Below, in pieces: positions 34,009 through 42,876 of a stretch of 64,000 bases of DNA. Positions within the stretch are counted from its first letter, which is position 1. Every line of letters starts with the position of its first letter. This stretch comes from QWQI01 sp964608915. GTDB lineage: Bacteria; Planctomycetota; Planctomycetia; Isosphaerales; Isosphaeraceae. Below the pieces are notes generated by a model. That model made no database searches and was not told where the DNA came from. It saw only the letters and a list, made by a program, of their open reading frames with translations. The translations under genes and the position numbers were made by a program. Location of the stretch: NCBI GenBank assembly GCA_964608915.1, contig CAZSQA010000008.1:62001-126000 (forward strand), read 5' to 3'.

Positions 34009-35127
34009 TCAGGCTTTCGTGTAGCTCAGAGCGATCAGCGAATAGGCTGTGACGAGGTTCGGGTCACCTTCCATGAACCGGTCCGCGGGATTCACCCATG
34101 AACCGTCCTTCGCCTGGCGCTTCGCCAGGGCAGCGACCAGATCCTGACGCCAGTCATGAGCTGTGCCCTTGCCGTCGACCACCGAATCGACCTTGAGAAC
34201 GCTCAGCGTCTTGGCGAATGTCTGGTAGTAGTAAAACAGCCCCTGTTGGCCCAGCCCCGGGTTTTCGTCGAGCGTGTAATGCTCGCGAATGTACTTCAGG
34301 GCCGATTCCACGCGAGGGTCGTCTTTCGTCAGCCCGGCGTAGATCATGCTCTTCAGGCCAGCGTAGGTCATGCCCGCATAGCTGCGTAGCCCGCTCTGGA
34401 CGTCGCCCCCCGCCATGCTCGATCCGCCCTTGGCCGCGGTGTAGACGAATCCGCCGTCGTTAACGAGCCCCGCCCAGGGCTGATCGTTGAACTCGCTTTT
34501 GAGATTCTGGCAGCGCGAGACGAACACGAGCGCTTTCTGCAGGGCCGGGTCGTCGGCCGGCAGGCCGGTTTCGCGCAAGGCCTCGACGAAGAAAGCCGTG
34601 TTGGAGAGGTCGGGGCGATCGTTGCTGCCGCCATAGCCTGCCCCGCCGAAATAGGCGTCCGTCCTCGGCCGGTTTTCCGACTCGTCCCATTGACGGGATT
34701 TGAGAAATCCCTGTGCCTTGCGGATGCGGTCGTCGAAACGGCCGTCCTTGTTGGCTTCACGATAAGCCAGCAACGCGATGCATGTCGTGTAATTGGCATG
34801 GGCCGCGGATGGGAAGCCGCCGGCCGCCTCATCGACGAACTTGTCGAGATACTTGAAGGCCGATTCGGTCACTGGCTCGCCCGGCGAAACCAGACGCGAC
34901 CTGAGCAGAGCCGCCACCACCAGGGCCGTGATGCCCGGTTCGCGCTGAGTGGACCATCCGCCGTCGGCACCCTGGCGGGATTTTAGGAAATCGACACCGG
35001 CGCGGACGAGATCGTTCGCGGTTCTGGTGTTCGAAGTCGAATCCTGAGCGCGTGCGAAATCCACCATGCAGGCGGACGCCGTGACGCCCATCAGCCAGGT
35101 TCTGCGGTCGAGCTGCCGAAAGTTCAT
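34009..35127 (-). CDS. Secreted prenyltransferase/squalene-cyclase-repeat protein
   Basis: The 372-residue protein starts with a Tat-like signal (DRRTWLMGVTASACMVDFARA) and continues with alpha/alpha-barrel repeats such as AGVDFLKSRQGADGGWST, KAQGFLKSRQW and AALAKRQAKDGSWVNP. This is the repeat of prenyltransferases and squalene cyclases, but no DXDD acid motif of class II terpene cyclases is seen, so catalysis is doubtful. ATG 35127 and ATG 35142 are both plausible starts. It is the first gene of the set continuing with the PSD1 and DUF1501 genes. Confidence 0.82.
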   Translation of the reverse strand: MNFRQLDRRTWLMGVTASACMVDFARAQDSTSNTRTANDLVRAGVDFLKSRQGADGGWSTQREPGITALVVAALLRSRLVSPGEPVTESAFKYLDKFVDEAAGGFPSAAHANYTTCIALLAYREANKDGRFDDRIRKAQGFLKSRQWDESENRPRTDAYFGGAGYGGSNDRPDLSNTAFFVEALRETGLPADDPALQKALVFVSRCQNLKSEFNDQPWAGLVNDGGFVYTAAKGGSSMAGGDVQSGLRSYAGMTYAGLKSMIYAGLTKDDPRVESALKYIREHYTLDENPGLGQQGLFYYYQTFAKTLSVLKVDSVVDGKGTAHDWRQDLVAALAKRQAKDGSWVNPADRFMEGDPNLVTAYSLIALSYTKA

Positions 35128-35264
35128 GTCTGAAGTCTCCATCGTCGACGATCTTTGCTTCGGAACGTTCGCGTGGCCGATGCGACGCGACGAGCCTTTC
35201 CAACTCAAGGCGGCGGGCCCTTTATGCTGGCCACCCGAAGCGGTCGATCGAAAGCTCTGTTTCG

Positions 35265-35293
35265 ATGATAACCGAAATCGCAAGCCATGTCGA
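35265..35293 (-). promoter_or_regulatory. Predicted sigma-70-type promoter for the cyclase-repeat/PSD1/DUF1501 operon
   Basis: On the minus strand TCGACA (35293-35288) and TATCAT (35270-35265) are exactly 17 bases apart. Each box matches the consensus at five of six positions. It lies about 125 bases before the start of the cyclase-repeat gene. Confidence 0.6.
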
Positions 35294-35467
35294 AACGTCC
35301 GGCGCTTGAGCCGGTTCCGTTTTCGGGTTCGTACCTGGTCATGCCGAGACAGGTGGGAAGTTCTAGCAAAGGGTCGCTCTATGATCCTAATTCGATCGAA
35401 AATCTCGACATTTACATTTCCTTCGGTAATACCAATATGCAAGTTAATATATAATTATTTAGATGAT

Positions 35468-35489
35468 TTATAATATAAGCATATTATAA
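35468..35489. repeat. Perfect AT-rich inverted repeat
   Basis: TTATAATAT at 35468-35476 and ATATTATAA at 35481-35489 are perfect complements around a four-base AAGC loop. It sits inside a patch of about 100 bases that is far richer in A and T than the rest of the window. Confidence 0.85.
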
Positions 35490-35546
35490 CGTATAATACG
35501 GAGTCCTCGAATTCCTGGCTGTTCAGATGAGAGTTCAGGAGATCTC

Positions 35547-35578
35547 CAGACTAAGTTCCGTATCCGGAACTTGGTCTG
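35547..35578. repeat. Strong 14-pair hairpin
   Basis: The stem CAGACTAAGTTCCG (35547-35560) pairs with CGGAACTTGGTCTG (35565-35578) around the loop TATC. All pairs are Watson-Crick except one G-T. No T-run follows on either strand, so it is not a standard intrinsic terminator. Smaller stems flank it (palindrome GGAGATCTCC just upstream; GCATAC/GTATGC near 35590-35612). Confidence 0.85.
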
Positions 35579-36468
35579 ACTGATTCCGGCATACGGGAAT
35601 TTCGTGTATGCGATCGAATCCTGCGAGTCGAATTCATATCTGTACCGGCTTATATAGGATCCGCAGTCGCAACGGCCGATCACGATGCCGTACTCGGGAT
35701 GCCTGAAAAACAGGCACGGTGTCACGAAATACATATTAGCGTTTACTTATATTAGTTTGAAGAACGTGATCCGACGGGTCCGATTTTGACGAATACGGGC
35801 ATCCGCAAAAGATGATCTTTGCGATTTTCCGATTTTTTTCGAAACGGTTTCGAGCCGGTAAATCAAGGCGAATGACCATTCCTAAGGTAACGGTCGAACC
35901 GAAAATGACAAAATTGGGGGTTGTAATCCTCGTTATGGCTGATTAGATTTTTCGACTTAGTCGTGCGACATTCGTCGTGACGGCTCGAATCGATCGGCAA
36001 TTCCGCCGATAGATACCCGCAACCATGGCTCTGGAAGAGGAGACTTGACCCCCTCGATTACTTGACGTGATGGATTTGTAGCTAGGATTGCTCATCCAGG
36101 CATACGAACGGTCCGAAACGTTTCGTATCGTCTTATTTCAAGGAAGACTCGTCCCGGATCACGTGTTTCCAGTGGGAGTCTCGAAACATGATCGATTCAA
36201 GCCTCTGAGGCTGAAGATCCGGTACGCCGGCCTTCGTCAGCTTCGTCAGGGATTCTTTCCGCGTCGTTACCGAACCGCGGCCGGAATTCATGTTCGCTCT
36301 GCCGCCCGCTTCACACACGGTTGGCATGCAAGGACACTGCGCGAATCGGTGAGCCAATGTGCATTCGCATGAATGCATGCACTTATGTGAATGTGCTGGC
36401 CCGTGGGCGTTGCGTAGACGCCTGCGCTTATGGGTCTCTTCTTGCCTCAGTTCAGGAGTAGTTTCAAC

Positions 36469-37020
36469 ATGTCAGATTCGATGCCTCGTCGTGCCTTGAT
36501 CGGTCAACTGGCTCTGCTGCCGCTCTTCGCCAGGCGTTTGCTTGGACAGGACGTCGTCACCGCCGCCCCGACCTACACGTACACGCAGGCTCCGGCCGGC
36601 TACGTCTATGCTGCTCAACCTGTCCCGGTTGCGCCGCAGTACGTTCCGGTCGACACCCAGGTGCAGCCGGTCTACTATCAACAGCCGGTGCAACAACTCT
36701 CTTATGACTATGGCGACGGTGGAGTCCTCGCCGCCATGAACGCTGCTCGCGCTTCCGCGGGCCTGCATGCTCTGGCCTACGACGGCAATCTTTCAGCCTC
36801 CGCTCAAGGTGTCGCTGCCAATTGCGCGGCCCGCGGAGCCCTGGTCCATTCCAACCTCGGGATGGAAAACCTGGCCATGGGCGGAAGCCCGGCCCAAGCC
36901 GTCCCCATGTGGATCAACTCGCCCGGCCACCGAGCCAACATGTTCTCTGGCGCAAGCCGTGTCGGCATTGGCGTCTCCGCCCGCGGATCGATGTACTACG
37001 TCGCCGCCATCTTCGCCTGA
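36469..37020 (+). CDS. Secreted CAP/SCP-domain protein
   Basis: The 183-residue protein has an N-terminal signal-like segment (PRRALIGQLALLPLFARRLLG), a Tyr/Pro/Gln-rich linker (about 30-85) and a short CAP domain with AAMNAARASAGL, LVHSNLGMENLAMG and MWINSPGHRANMFS. These are the CAP signatures with two conserved His. ATG 36469 has CAGGAG at 36453-36458 upstream; an earlier in-frame start at 36430 would bury the signal. It is probably exported; the function of bacterial CAP proteins is mostly unknown. Confidence 0.85.
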   Translation: MSDSMPRRALIGQLALLPLFARRLLGQDVVTAAPTYTYTQAPAGYVYAAQPVPVAPQYVPVDTQVQPVYYQQPVQQLSYDYGDGGVLAAMNAARASAGLHALAYDGNLSASAQGVAANCAARGALVHSNLGMENLAMGGSPAQAVPMWINSPGHRANMFSGASRVGIGVSARGSMYYVAAIFA

Positions 37021-37227
37021 CGATCCTGGTCGGATCCATGCAAGATCCGACGATCCTTTTCGAATTCGCCGCCTGATGTGCCAATTCGGAATGACGCGTC
37101 AAGGATGACGCGGACCTATGTCATCGGAGGCCGGCCAGATGTGGCCAGTCGTGGCCGGCTCCGTTCGATGTTCCAGTCAGGAATCCGTCAGACTTTCACG
37201 GATTTCGGACTTTACCGGAGTTTTCGT

Positions 37228-39393
37228 TCATCGAGTCGCGTACGATTCCGTCGCCTCGCGACTGTGCCCTTCGGGATGGGTATCTTTCTCGTGTCCTGAA
37301 TCCGCCCGAACCATCATGGTCCGGACACGCGTCGTCGTCTGAAGGTCGATACCGGCATCTTCGAAACGATTCAGCAACCGCCTGAGCATCTCGCGCTTCA
37401 CGGGCCATTGCTTCAGCGGCTTCGTTTTGATGAAGAATTTGATCGTCACCGAGTTTTCGCTCAGGTTATCGACCCCCAGCATAGTAAGATCGTCGAGGCA
37501 AAGCGGCCCGAATTCCTTGTCCTGGCGTAAGCCCTTGCCTACACCATGGATGTGTTGAATCACTTCGTCCACGGGCGTATGGTATGACACAGGGATTTCG
37601 AAAACCGCACGAGACCAGTCATACGAGAAATTCGATACGGTCGTCATCGATCCGTTGGGAACGAAGTGTACCGTGCCGGCCCCGTCTCGGATGACGGTCA
37701 TTCGAAGCGTGATGCGTTCCACGAGTCCCGTGATCGTCCCGACCTGAATCACGTCATTCACCGAGAACTGATTCTCGAGCAGCACGACGAAGCCGTAAAA
37801 ATAGTCCTTGATGAGATTCTGGGCTCCGAAGGCGATCGCGAGGCCGAAGATCGCGACGCCGCCCAGGAGCGGGCCGACCGGAATCCCTGCCTCTTGCGCC
37901 ATGATCACCAGGCCGCCGCCGATCACACTGACCGAAACGGCATTCGAATAGACGCTGACGAGCGTTTCCGCGCGATCGTTTCGATCTTCCTTGTCCATTT
38001 TCTCGCGTGAGTGGACCATCATGCGAATGGCCCTCGAACCCAGCGATCGGAGAACCGACCTCGACCCGAGCATGATCAGGAGCACGAAGAAGATCCGTAC
38101 GCCACGCGTGGCGAACCAGTCGATGAGGTTCAAAAGCGATGTCGGATCTTTCAGACCCGAGATCTGCTTTTCCGCTTCGTCGATATTCTTCTGCAGCGCA
38201 GCCCTTTTGACCTGTGCAAGTCTTAGCAGCTCCTGCTTTGCCGCACGTTCGTTCTGAATATCTTCGAGGCGGTTGGAATGGAGCCGCGATTCGTCGCGTG
38301 CCGACTGAAAGTCCTTATCCATTTCCAGAAGTTTGTCCGCCATCTCCTGAAGAATTTCCTGGGGCGCATCGGCGATCGACTTTACCCGGAATTCTTCCTG
38401 AGCCTTCGAGAGCTTCCCGTTCGCGAGATCCGCCTTCTTGCGAGCGTTGTCCCTGAGTTTCGACTCAAGTTGGACCTGACGCTCCAGATTGGCCACCATC
38501 GCCGTCAGGATTTCTTCGTCCTTCTCGGCTTCGATGAGCTTCGCCTGGGAATCCTCGATGATCTTCCGCTGTTCGCGGATCTGCTCACGAATGCGCCGCG
38601 CGATCACGGAATCCGACTCGCTGTCTCTTGCCCCTTCCGCCGCTTTCGGTTCCGCATGCATGCCGCTGATCACGGCGGGATTGCCTGTGGCCAACCCGCT
38701 GACGGTCTTTACGTCGATGCCAGCGGCTTTTGCCTGCTTCGGTTCCGAAACCGAATTGTTTTCCCCGGGTTTTGCGGAATCCTGCCCTGATGCGGGAGGT
38801 GGCGTCGTCGTTTTCGGGGCATCATTATTCTTCGTCTGCTTCTTTTCTGTGACACCAGTGTTCATCAGCCGTTCGAGCGCTGTCTTGCCTGAATCGATTT
38901 TCAGCTCGATCGTGACGATCTTTTCCTGCAGCACCTTGTTCTGATCGATCTCCAGCTCGAAGTCGGAAAGCGCTTCCTTCCGCTTCACTTCGAGTTCCTC
39001 GACTTCGTGTTCGCCGGCGGAAACCGCTTCGGTATCGAGCGTATCCTGCGATCGCAAGTCGGTCAGTTTCTTACGAGCTTCCTTGAGCGAGTTCTCGATC
39101 GACTTGAATCTGGCTTCGGCCTTGGAGAACGCACTTTCCGGATTAGCGGAGGAAGCCGCGAGATCCTTCTTCAACTGTTCCAGCTGGGCCTGATCCGAAT
39201 CGATTTGACTCCGCAGTTCCGCGATCATCTGCGACTTGCTGGGGCCACTCTGCGAGACATCCGTGGGCCGGTCGTGGGCTTTTTTGGCTTCCGACTGAGC
39301 ATGCGTTCGCGTCCTGGCGAACGGCTCGCAGGCGGACAAGGCAAGAATCATGCATAACAGAGAGCGAAACCTGGTGCGAACTCTTTTCGACAT
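37228..39393 (-). CDS. Large mechanosensitive channel of the MscS family
   Basis: The 721-residue protein has a signal sequence ending in a lipobox-like LSAC, a long Lys/Glu-rich coiled-coil region of about 400 residues outside the membrane, then membrane helices and an MscS core: GPLLGGVAIFGLAIAFGAQNLIKDYFYGF is the pore helix and the following beta domain ends with FKTKPLKQWPVKREMLRRL-type sequence. The layout resembles MscK/KefA. ATG 39393 exposes the signal; the open frame extends to 39507. It is convergent with the CAP gene. Confidence 0.9.
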   Translation of the reverse strand: MSKRVRTRFRSLLCMILALSACEPFARTRTHAQSEAKKAHDRPTDVSQSGPSKSQMIAELRSQIDSDQAQLEQLKKDLAASSANPESAFSKAEARFKSIENSLKEARKKLTDLRSQDTLDTEAVSAGEHEVEELEVKRKEALSDFELEIDQNKVLQEKIVTIELKIDSGKTALERLMNTGVTEKKQTKNNDAPKTTTPPPASGQDSAKPGENNSVSEPKQAKAAGIDVKTVSGLATGNPAVISGMHAEPKAAEGARDSESDSVIARRIREQIREQRKIIEDSQAKLIEAEKDEEILTAMVANLERQVQLESKLRDNARKKADLANGKLSKAQEEFRVKSIADAPQEILQEMADKLLEMDKDFQSARDESRLHSNRLEDIQNERAAKQELLRLAQVKRAALQKNIDEAEKQISGLKDPTSLLNLIDWFATRGVRIFFVLLIMLGSRSVLRSLGSRAIRMMVHSREKMDKEDRNDRAETLVSVYSNAVSVSVIGGGLVIMAQEAGIPVGPLLGGVAIFGLAIAFGAQNLIKDYFYGFVVLLENQFSVNDVIQVGTITGLVERITLRMTVIRDGAGTVHFVPNGSMTTVSNFSYDWSRAVFEIPVSYHTPVDEVIQHIHGVGKGLRQDKEFGPLCLDDLTMLGVDNLSENSVTIKFFIKTKPLKQWPVKREMLRRLLNRFEDAGIDLQTTTRVRTMMVRADSGHEKDTHPEGHSREATESYATR

Positions 39394-39586
39394 CGATCCG
39401 AACCCCTTCCCTGAGGCTTTGAATCCGCGTGACGATCTCCGGTGATTCACCTTCCGAAATCTTCCGGCCGGTGGTGTCCGAATCGTCTTTGTCGGCATTC
39501 TAATCAATTCGCGGATCTTGCCAACTCCGGTCCGATCCGGTTCCTGATCCGGTGCGTCTGGTTTTTCGCCAACTCTTTACGAACCC

Positions 39587-40111
39587 TTATCTCGCGCCGA
39601 CGGCGATCAGGAGATGTTCTGGTTCGTCGATTTTGTGGTCTAAGAAAAAGATCTGGTTCGGCGGCGTGCGAATCGTGGATTTGAGATGCACCGTCGCGCC
39701 GGTTTCCAGGCGGACTTCGATCTGCACCTTACCCTCGGAGTCTTCCGGATCGACCAGCCGGATCGTCAGCTTCATCCTGTTTTTGAGATCCATGACGATC
39801 GATTCGTTTTCTTCGACGCGCCGGCTCTTGCCTTCCCAGAGCGAGAACGCGTGATTCGGCAGTAGCTTCGAAAGCCGTGATTCGACGGCTGCCAGTTTCG
39901 GGTCGATCGGCGCCTCGCCCTTTTGGGCATGGATGGCCATCACCGTAAGCTGGCGCGATTGCGGCTCGTCGCTCAGGACCTGTTGGGGGGATTCGCCAGC
40001 AGAACATGAGTCAGGCACTGAAAAAGCCCGGGAGATCAGGGCGATCGATGCGAACCGGACAAATTCGGAGCGAGTCATCACGGTCGAACCCCCGGAATCG
40101 ATCAGGATCAT
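39587..40111 (-). CDS. Small secreted protein of unknown function
   Basis: The product is 174 residues from ATG 40111, which overlaps the stop of the probable anti-sigma gene as TCAT (40108-40111). A second ATG at 40078 begins the signal-like MTRSEFVRFASIALISRAFS. The mature part (about 110 residues) is rich in charged beta-strand-like sequence, such as ENESIVMDLKNRMKLTIRLVDPED. I recognise no domain. As the third gene of the sigma-factor set it may be part of its signalling or its output. Confidence 0.65.
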   Translation of the reverse strand: MILIDSGGSTVMTRSEFVRFASIALISRAFSVPDSCSAGESPQQVLSDEPQSRQLTVMAIHAQKGEAPIDPKLAAVESRLSKLLPNHAFSLWEGKSRRVEENESIVMDLKNRMKLTIRLVDPEDSEGKVQIEVRLETGATVHLKSTIRTPPNQIFFLDHKIDEPEHLLIAVGAR

Positions 40112-40632
40112 TCGGACGCGATCGACTCGAACTCGTTGAGGAGCTGAAAGTTCGAAGCTAAAGCGCTGCTGTCGGGACCGGTCGAAGCATACGACTCGAC
40201 CGACTCCACACATGGGTTAGGAATCGGGCACTCTTCGTAACCGACACGAATGACCGCGAGAGAATCGTTTTCGCCCAGGTCGATCGATACGACCGAGTCG
40301 CGCTGAGAATCGCCGGCGTCTGACGGTTTCTGCCCGTGCGTGGCGACCGATACGGGGCGTACATCCAGTTCGTCCGTCCGCGGGAATGTTCGGAAGCCGA
40401 AGATGGTCAGGCCGATCAGCAAGCTGGCCGCGAGTGCGAGCCCCAACCGGCTGCCGCCGGAAACCTGGCCAGGATGCAGGTTTCGACGCGCGGCTTCGGA
40501 ACGAGCGTTCGTCCAGAACTGATTCCAGTCGGATTCGGCCGCGACCGGGCGGGTTTCGTTCCAGGAGCGGAGAAGCTCCGTATCCGCCGGATCCTGACCG
40601 AATTTCGTATTGTCGCGATCGAGCCCCATCAT
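40108..40632 (-). CDS. Probable anti-sigma factor (single-pass membrane protein)
   Basis: The 174-residue protein has a soluble N-terminus, one membrane helix (about 62-80, SRLGLALAASLLIGLTIFGF) and an extracytoplasmic C-terminal part. It starts 9 bases after the ECF sigma gene. That order and topology are typical of anti-sigma factors, but no zinc-binding HxxxCxxC motif is present, so the role is inferred from context. Confidence 0.6.
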   Translation of the reverse strand: MMGLDRDNTKFGQDPADTELLRSWNETRPVAAESDWNQFWTNARSEAARRNLHPGQVSGGSRLGLALAASLLIGLTIFGFRTFPRTDELDVRPVSVATHGQKPSDAGDSQRDSVVSIDLGENDSLAVIRVGYEECPIPNPCVESVESYASTGPDSSALASNFQLLNEFESIASE

Positions 40633-40641
40633 CGTTAATCC

Positions 40642-41376
40642 TCACCAGGTAAAGTTGTGCGAAAGAGGCCCGCTGCCCGTGTTCGGGCGAATGCGGTGGC
40701 TCGGGTCAGTCGTTCGCTGCGATTCGTGCACCATCGGCAAAGGACTCCGGCCTCCGGCAGGGGTTTCGTCATCGATGGTCTCGATGATGGAACGCAGCTT
40801 CTTGCGAGCACTGTGAATGCGGCTCATCACCGTTCCGATGGGGATTTCGAGCGCTTCGGAGACTTCCTGATAGGTCATCCCGGCTTCGGCATACAGGACG
40901 AAAGCGCCTCGTGTCGTCTGGCTGAGTTCGCCGAGCGCCAAGTCGAGCCGGGCTCTCAATTCGGCGTTCTGCATCGGCAGCGAAGGATCTTCCGTCTTCG
41001 ATGGTTCGTGGTTGTCAGAAGATCCGCCCGGGAACCACGACGAAAAGTCGAGGAGCATCGTCCTGCGCCGGCGCCTGCGAATGTGGTCGGTCGCCGCATT
41101 GGTGACGATCCGGAGGAGCCAGGTCCGGAAAGCGCATCGATGGTCGAATCGCTGGAGATTCATGATCGCCTTCACGTACGCTTCCTGAACCACGTCTTCG
41201 GCATCGGTATCCGAGCCTGTCATCCGCCGTGCCACTCTCAGGCAGATTCCCCAATGCTCGGCGAAGATCGATTCGGACGCGGTCGCATCGCCACCCTGGG
41301 CAAGTCGCACGAGATCGTCCACCGGCGCGCCGGTTTCGGATGACTCGGTCCGGACGTTCGTGTGATCATCGCTCAT
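40642..41376 (-). CDS. ECF-type RNA polymerase sigma factor
   Basis: The 244-residue sigma factor has region 2 (about 45-110, with GSDTDAEDVVQEAYVKAIMNLQRFD and FRTWLLRIVTNAATDHIRRRR) and region 4 (about 145-200, TTRGAFVLYAEAGMTYQEVSEALEIPIGTVMSRIHSARKKLR). ATG 41376 is preferred over the GTG at 41382. A C-terminal extension of about 35 residues follows region 4. It leads a three-gene set with a probable anti-sigma and a secreted protein. I could not find a matching ECF promoter upstream. Confidence 0.93.
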   Translation of the reverse strand: MSDDHTNVRTESSETGAPVDDLVRLAQGGDATASESIFAEHWGICLRVARRMTGSDTDAEDVVQEAYVKAIMNLQRFDHRCAFRTWLLRIVTNAATDHIRRRRRRTMLLDFSSWFPGGSSDNHEPSKTEDPSLPMQNAELRARLDLALGELSQTTRGAFVLYAEAGMTYQEVSEALEIPIGTVMSRIHSARKKLRSIIETIDDETPAGGRSPLPMVHESQRTTDPSHRIRPNTGSGPLSHNFTW

Positions 41377-41935
41377 GAACACTTCCGCTTGTCGGAGAGC
41401 CGCCGGAATGACCGACCGTGCGTGATCGATTCGATCGTCCTCAGAATTGGACGAAATCGCCCGGGGTTTTATTCTATCTCATGACGAAAACCCGAGTGAT
41501 TTCGGAATGCCGGCCGACCGCGTCCGAACAGTTCGATTTTAAGGATAAAGTACGACTCAAGCTTATGAAAAGAAGGAAGATAGGTGTTCGAAGCGATCGA
41601 TGGGCAATCCCGGATGTCGTGAGATTTCGTTTTGATCTTGACGAAAAATGGCGAACTGTCAGAATTCGCAACGCGTACCGGGAGTCTCGCACCGACTCCC
41701 TGCCTCGTTCGTGCATGTCGAACCCCGAAATGAGTTCGGGGCCTGGTCGAAGTCGAGTTCGACAAGTCCTTCGGTATGTGCGAACACGCTTGAGGCATGA
41801 ACGCTCAGGCTGGATCGATTCGATGGTTCACGACACAGTGACGGACATGGGGAATCCCGGGCCTATCAGGTCCTGCCGGTTCCCAGGTTGTCCGCAAGAG
41901 CGCGGATACCAGGATTTCAAGGAGGAGCCCACATA
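41377..41935 (+). other. Intergenic region of about 560 bases
   Basis: This divergent gap between the ECF sigma gene and the PEP-CTERM gene must hold promoters for both, but I cannot define them. An open frame at 41418-41936 (+) has no domain and a random-looking composition, so I do not call it a gene. The only clear signal is AAGGAGG at 41919-41925, the ribosome-binding site of the next gene. Confidence 0.6.
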
Positions 41936-42619
41936 ATGTTCCGTCGCATCGGATATCTTGGAAACCTGTTTCGGCAAGTCGCGTGTTTGCTGGTCCTGAC
42001 CTGCGTGTCGCAGGTCGAAGCTGGCCAGGTCGCGACCTTCGAACTGACGCCGAAACCTGGCATGGGTGGACTCACGATTTTTCAGGCCGACGTTCAGCCG
42101 GCGTTTTCCGTGGTCCCGTCCGACCCCAGTTCGAGCCCGTTGAAAGTGCTCGACGGTTCGACTGGATTCAACAAGCAGAATATGACGGTGCTTCTGGGTG
42201 ACGGCGACGGCATGCAGCAACTCGTCATGCTTTTCGGCGTCGAGCCGAGCCGCGATTCGGAAGGCAAGCTTTCCGGCTTCGTCCCGATTCTGGATGCCAA
42301 CGGCAATCCCGACCCGGGGCTGGCCGCCGACGGCAAGGTCCGGTTCTCACTCGATCTGGATCCGAACTTCACGGGGACGCTCAATCTTCTGCCGACCCAG
42401 ACATCCGCGAATTCGTTCGACCTGACGGCGCTGACGCTTCCTCCGACAAGCCCGAGCTCTCCCGAAACGCCGAGCACACCTGAAACGCCGCCGGTCAACG
42501 TTCCGACGACGCAAGTCCCCGAGCCTTATTCGATCGCGATCTGGCTCGTCGGCATCAGTTTCGGCACGGCTCGCGCCATTCGATATCGCAATCGCCGGCC
42601 GGGTGCGATCTCCAGCTGA
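41936..42619 (+). CDS. PEP-CTERM-anchored exported protein
   Basis: The 227-residue protein has a signal sequence (about 1-29, ending VSQVEAG), a beta-rich middle, a Pro/Ser/Thr-rich stretch (about 180-195) and a C-terminal VPEP motif followed by a short hydrophobic helix and a basic RYRNRR end. This is the PEP-CTERM sorting signal recognised by exosortase. The strong site AAGGAGG lies 10 bases before ATG 41936. No exosortase gene is in the window. The middle part has no domain I recognise. Confidence 0.85.
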   Translation: MFRRIGYLGNLFRQVACLLVLTCVSQVEAGQVATFELTPKPGMGGLTIFQADVQPAFSVVPSDPSSSPLKVLDGSTGFNKQNMTVLLGDGDGMQQLVMLFGVEPSRDSEGKLSGFVPILDANGNPDPGLAADGKVRFSLDLDPNFTGTLNLLPTQTSANSFDLTALTLPPTSPSSPETPSTPETPPVNVPTTQVPEPYSIAIWLVGISFGTARAIRYRNRRPGAISS

Positions 42620-42702
42620 CTCCGGGATCGATCGATTCGGATTATCGGCATCATCGAAGAAAATGAAGCGATCGCAATCCGCAGTGCTTCGATCCGACGC
42701 TC

Positions 42703-42741
42703 GCCGGATGTGACGAACCCCGTCGCATCCGGCATTTTTTT
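42703..42741 (+). terminator. Rho-independent terminator after the PEP-CTERM gene
   Basis: A 13-pair stem (42703-42715 with 42721-42733, one G-T) around a five-base loop is followed by seven T at 42735-42741. It lies 84 bases after the stop codon. Confidence 0.9.
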
Positions 42742-42876
42742 CGGAAACGGTGGGCAGATCCGGGGTTCGTCCGATCGCAACCGCGGGCGTGGTTCTGGTA
42801 AGATTTATGAAACGTCGGTTCGATTCGCGGATGGGCAATGGTGGCACGTCCGTTTCGTTCTCAGGCCGGGAGCACG

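Larger units (their letters stand above)
35294..36468 (+). other. Long intergenic region without a convincing gene
   Basis: Between the operon promoter and the CAP-domain gene I find no gene I can support. Short open frames at 35468-35734 (-), 36088-36372 (+) and 36133-36378 (-) have no recognisable domain. The region holds a very AT-rich patch (about 35410-35510), two strong hairpins (listed separately), a small stem near 35804-35823 followed by a T-rich stretch ending about 35839, and otherwise nothing I recognise. Confidence 0.6.

Noticed and set aside
35400..35600. A replication origin at the AT-rich patch
   Set aside because: I found no DnaA-box-like repeats and no dnaA, dnaN or gyrB nearby.
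35468..35734. An 88-residue minus-strand frame in the AT-rich gap
   Set aside because: It runs through the hairpins, has no domain and no convincing start signal.
36088..36378. Short overlapping frames on both strands before the CAP gene
   Set aside because: No ribosome-binding site, domain or gene-like composition; the two frames are mutually antisense.
41418..41936. A 172-residue plus-strand frame before the PEP-CTERM gene
   Set aside because: No known motif and no ribosome-binding site; it ends exactly where the real gene begins.
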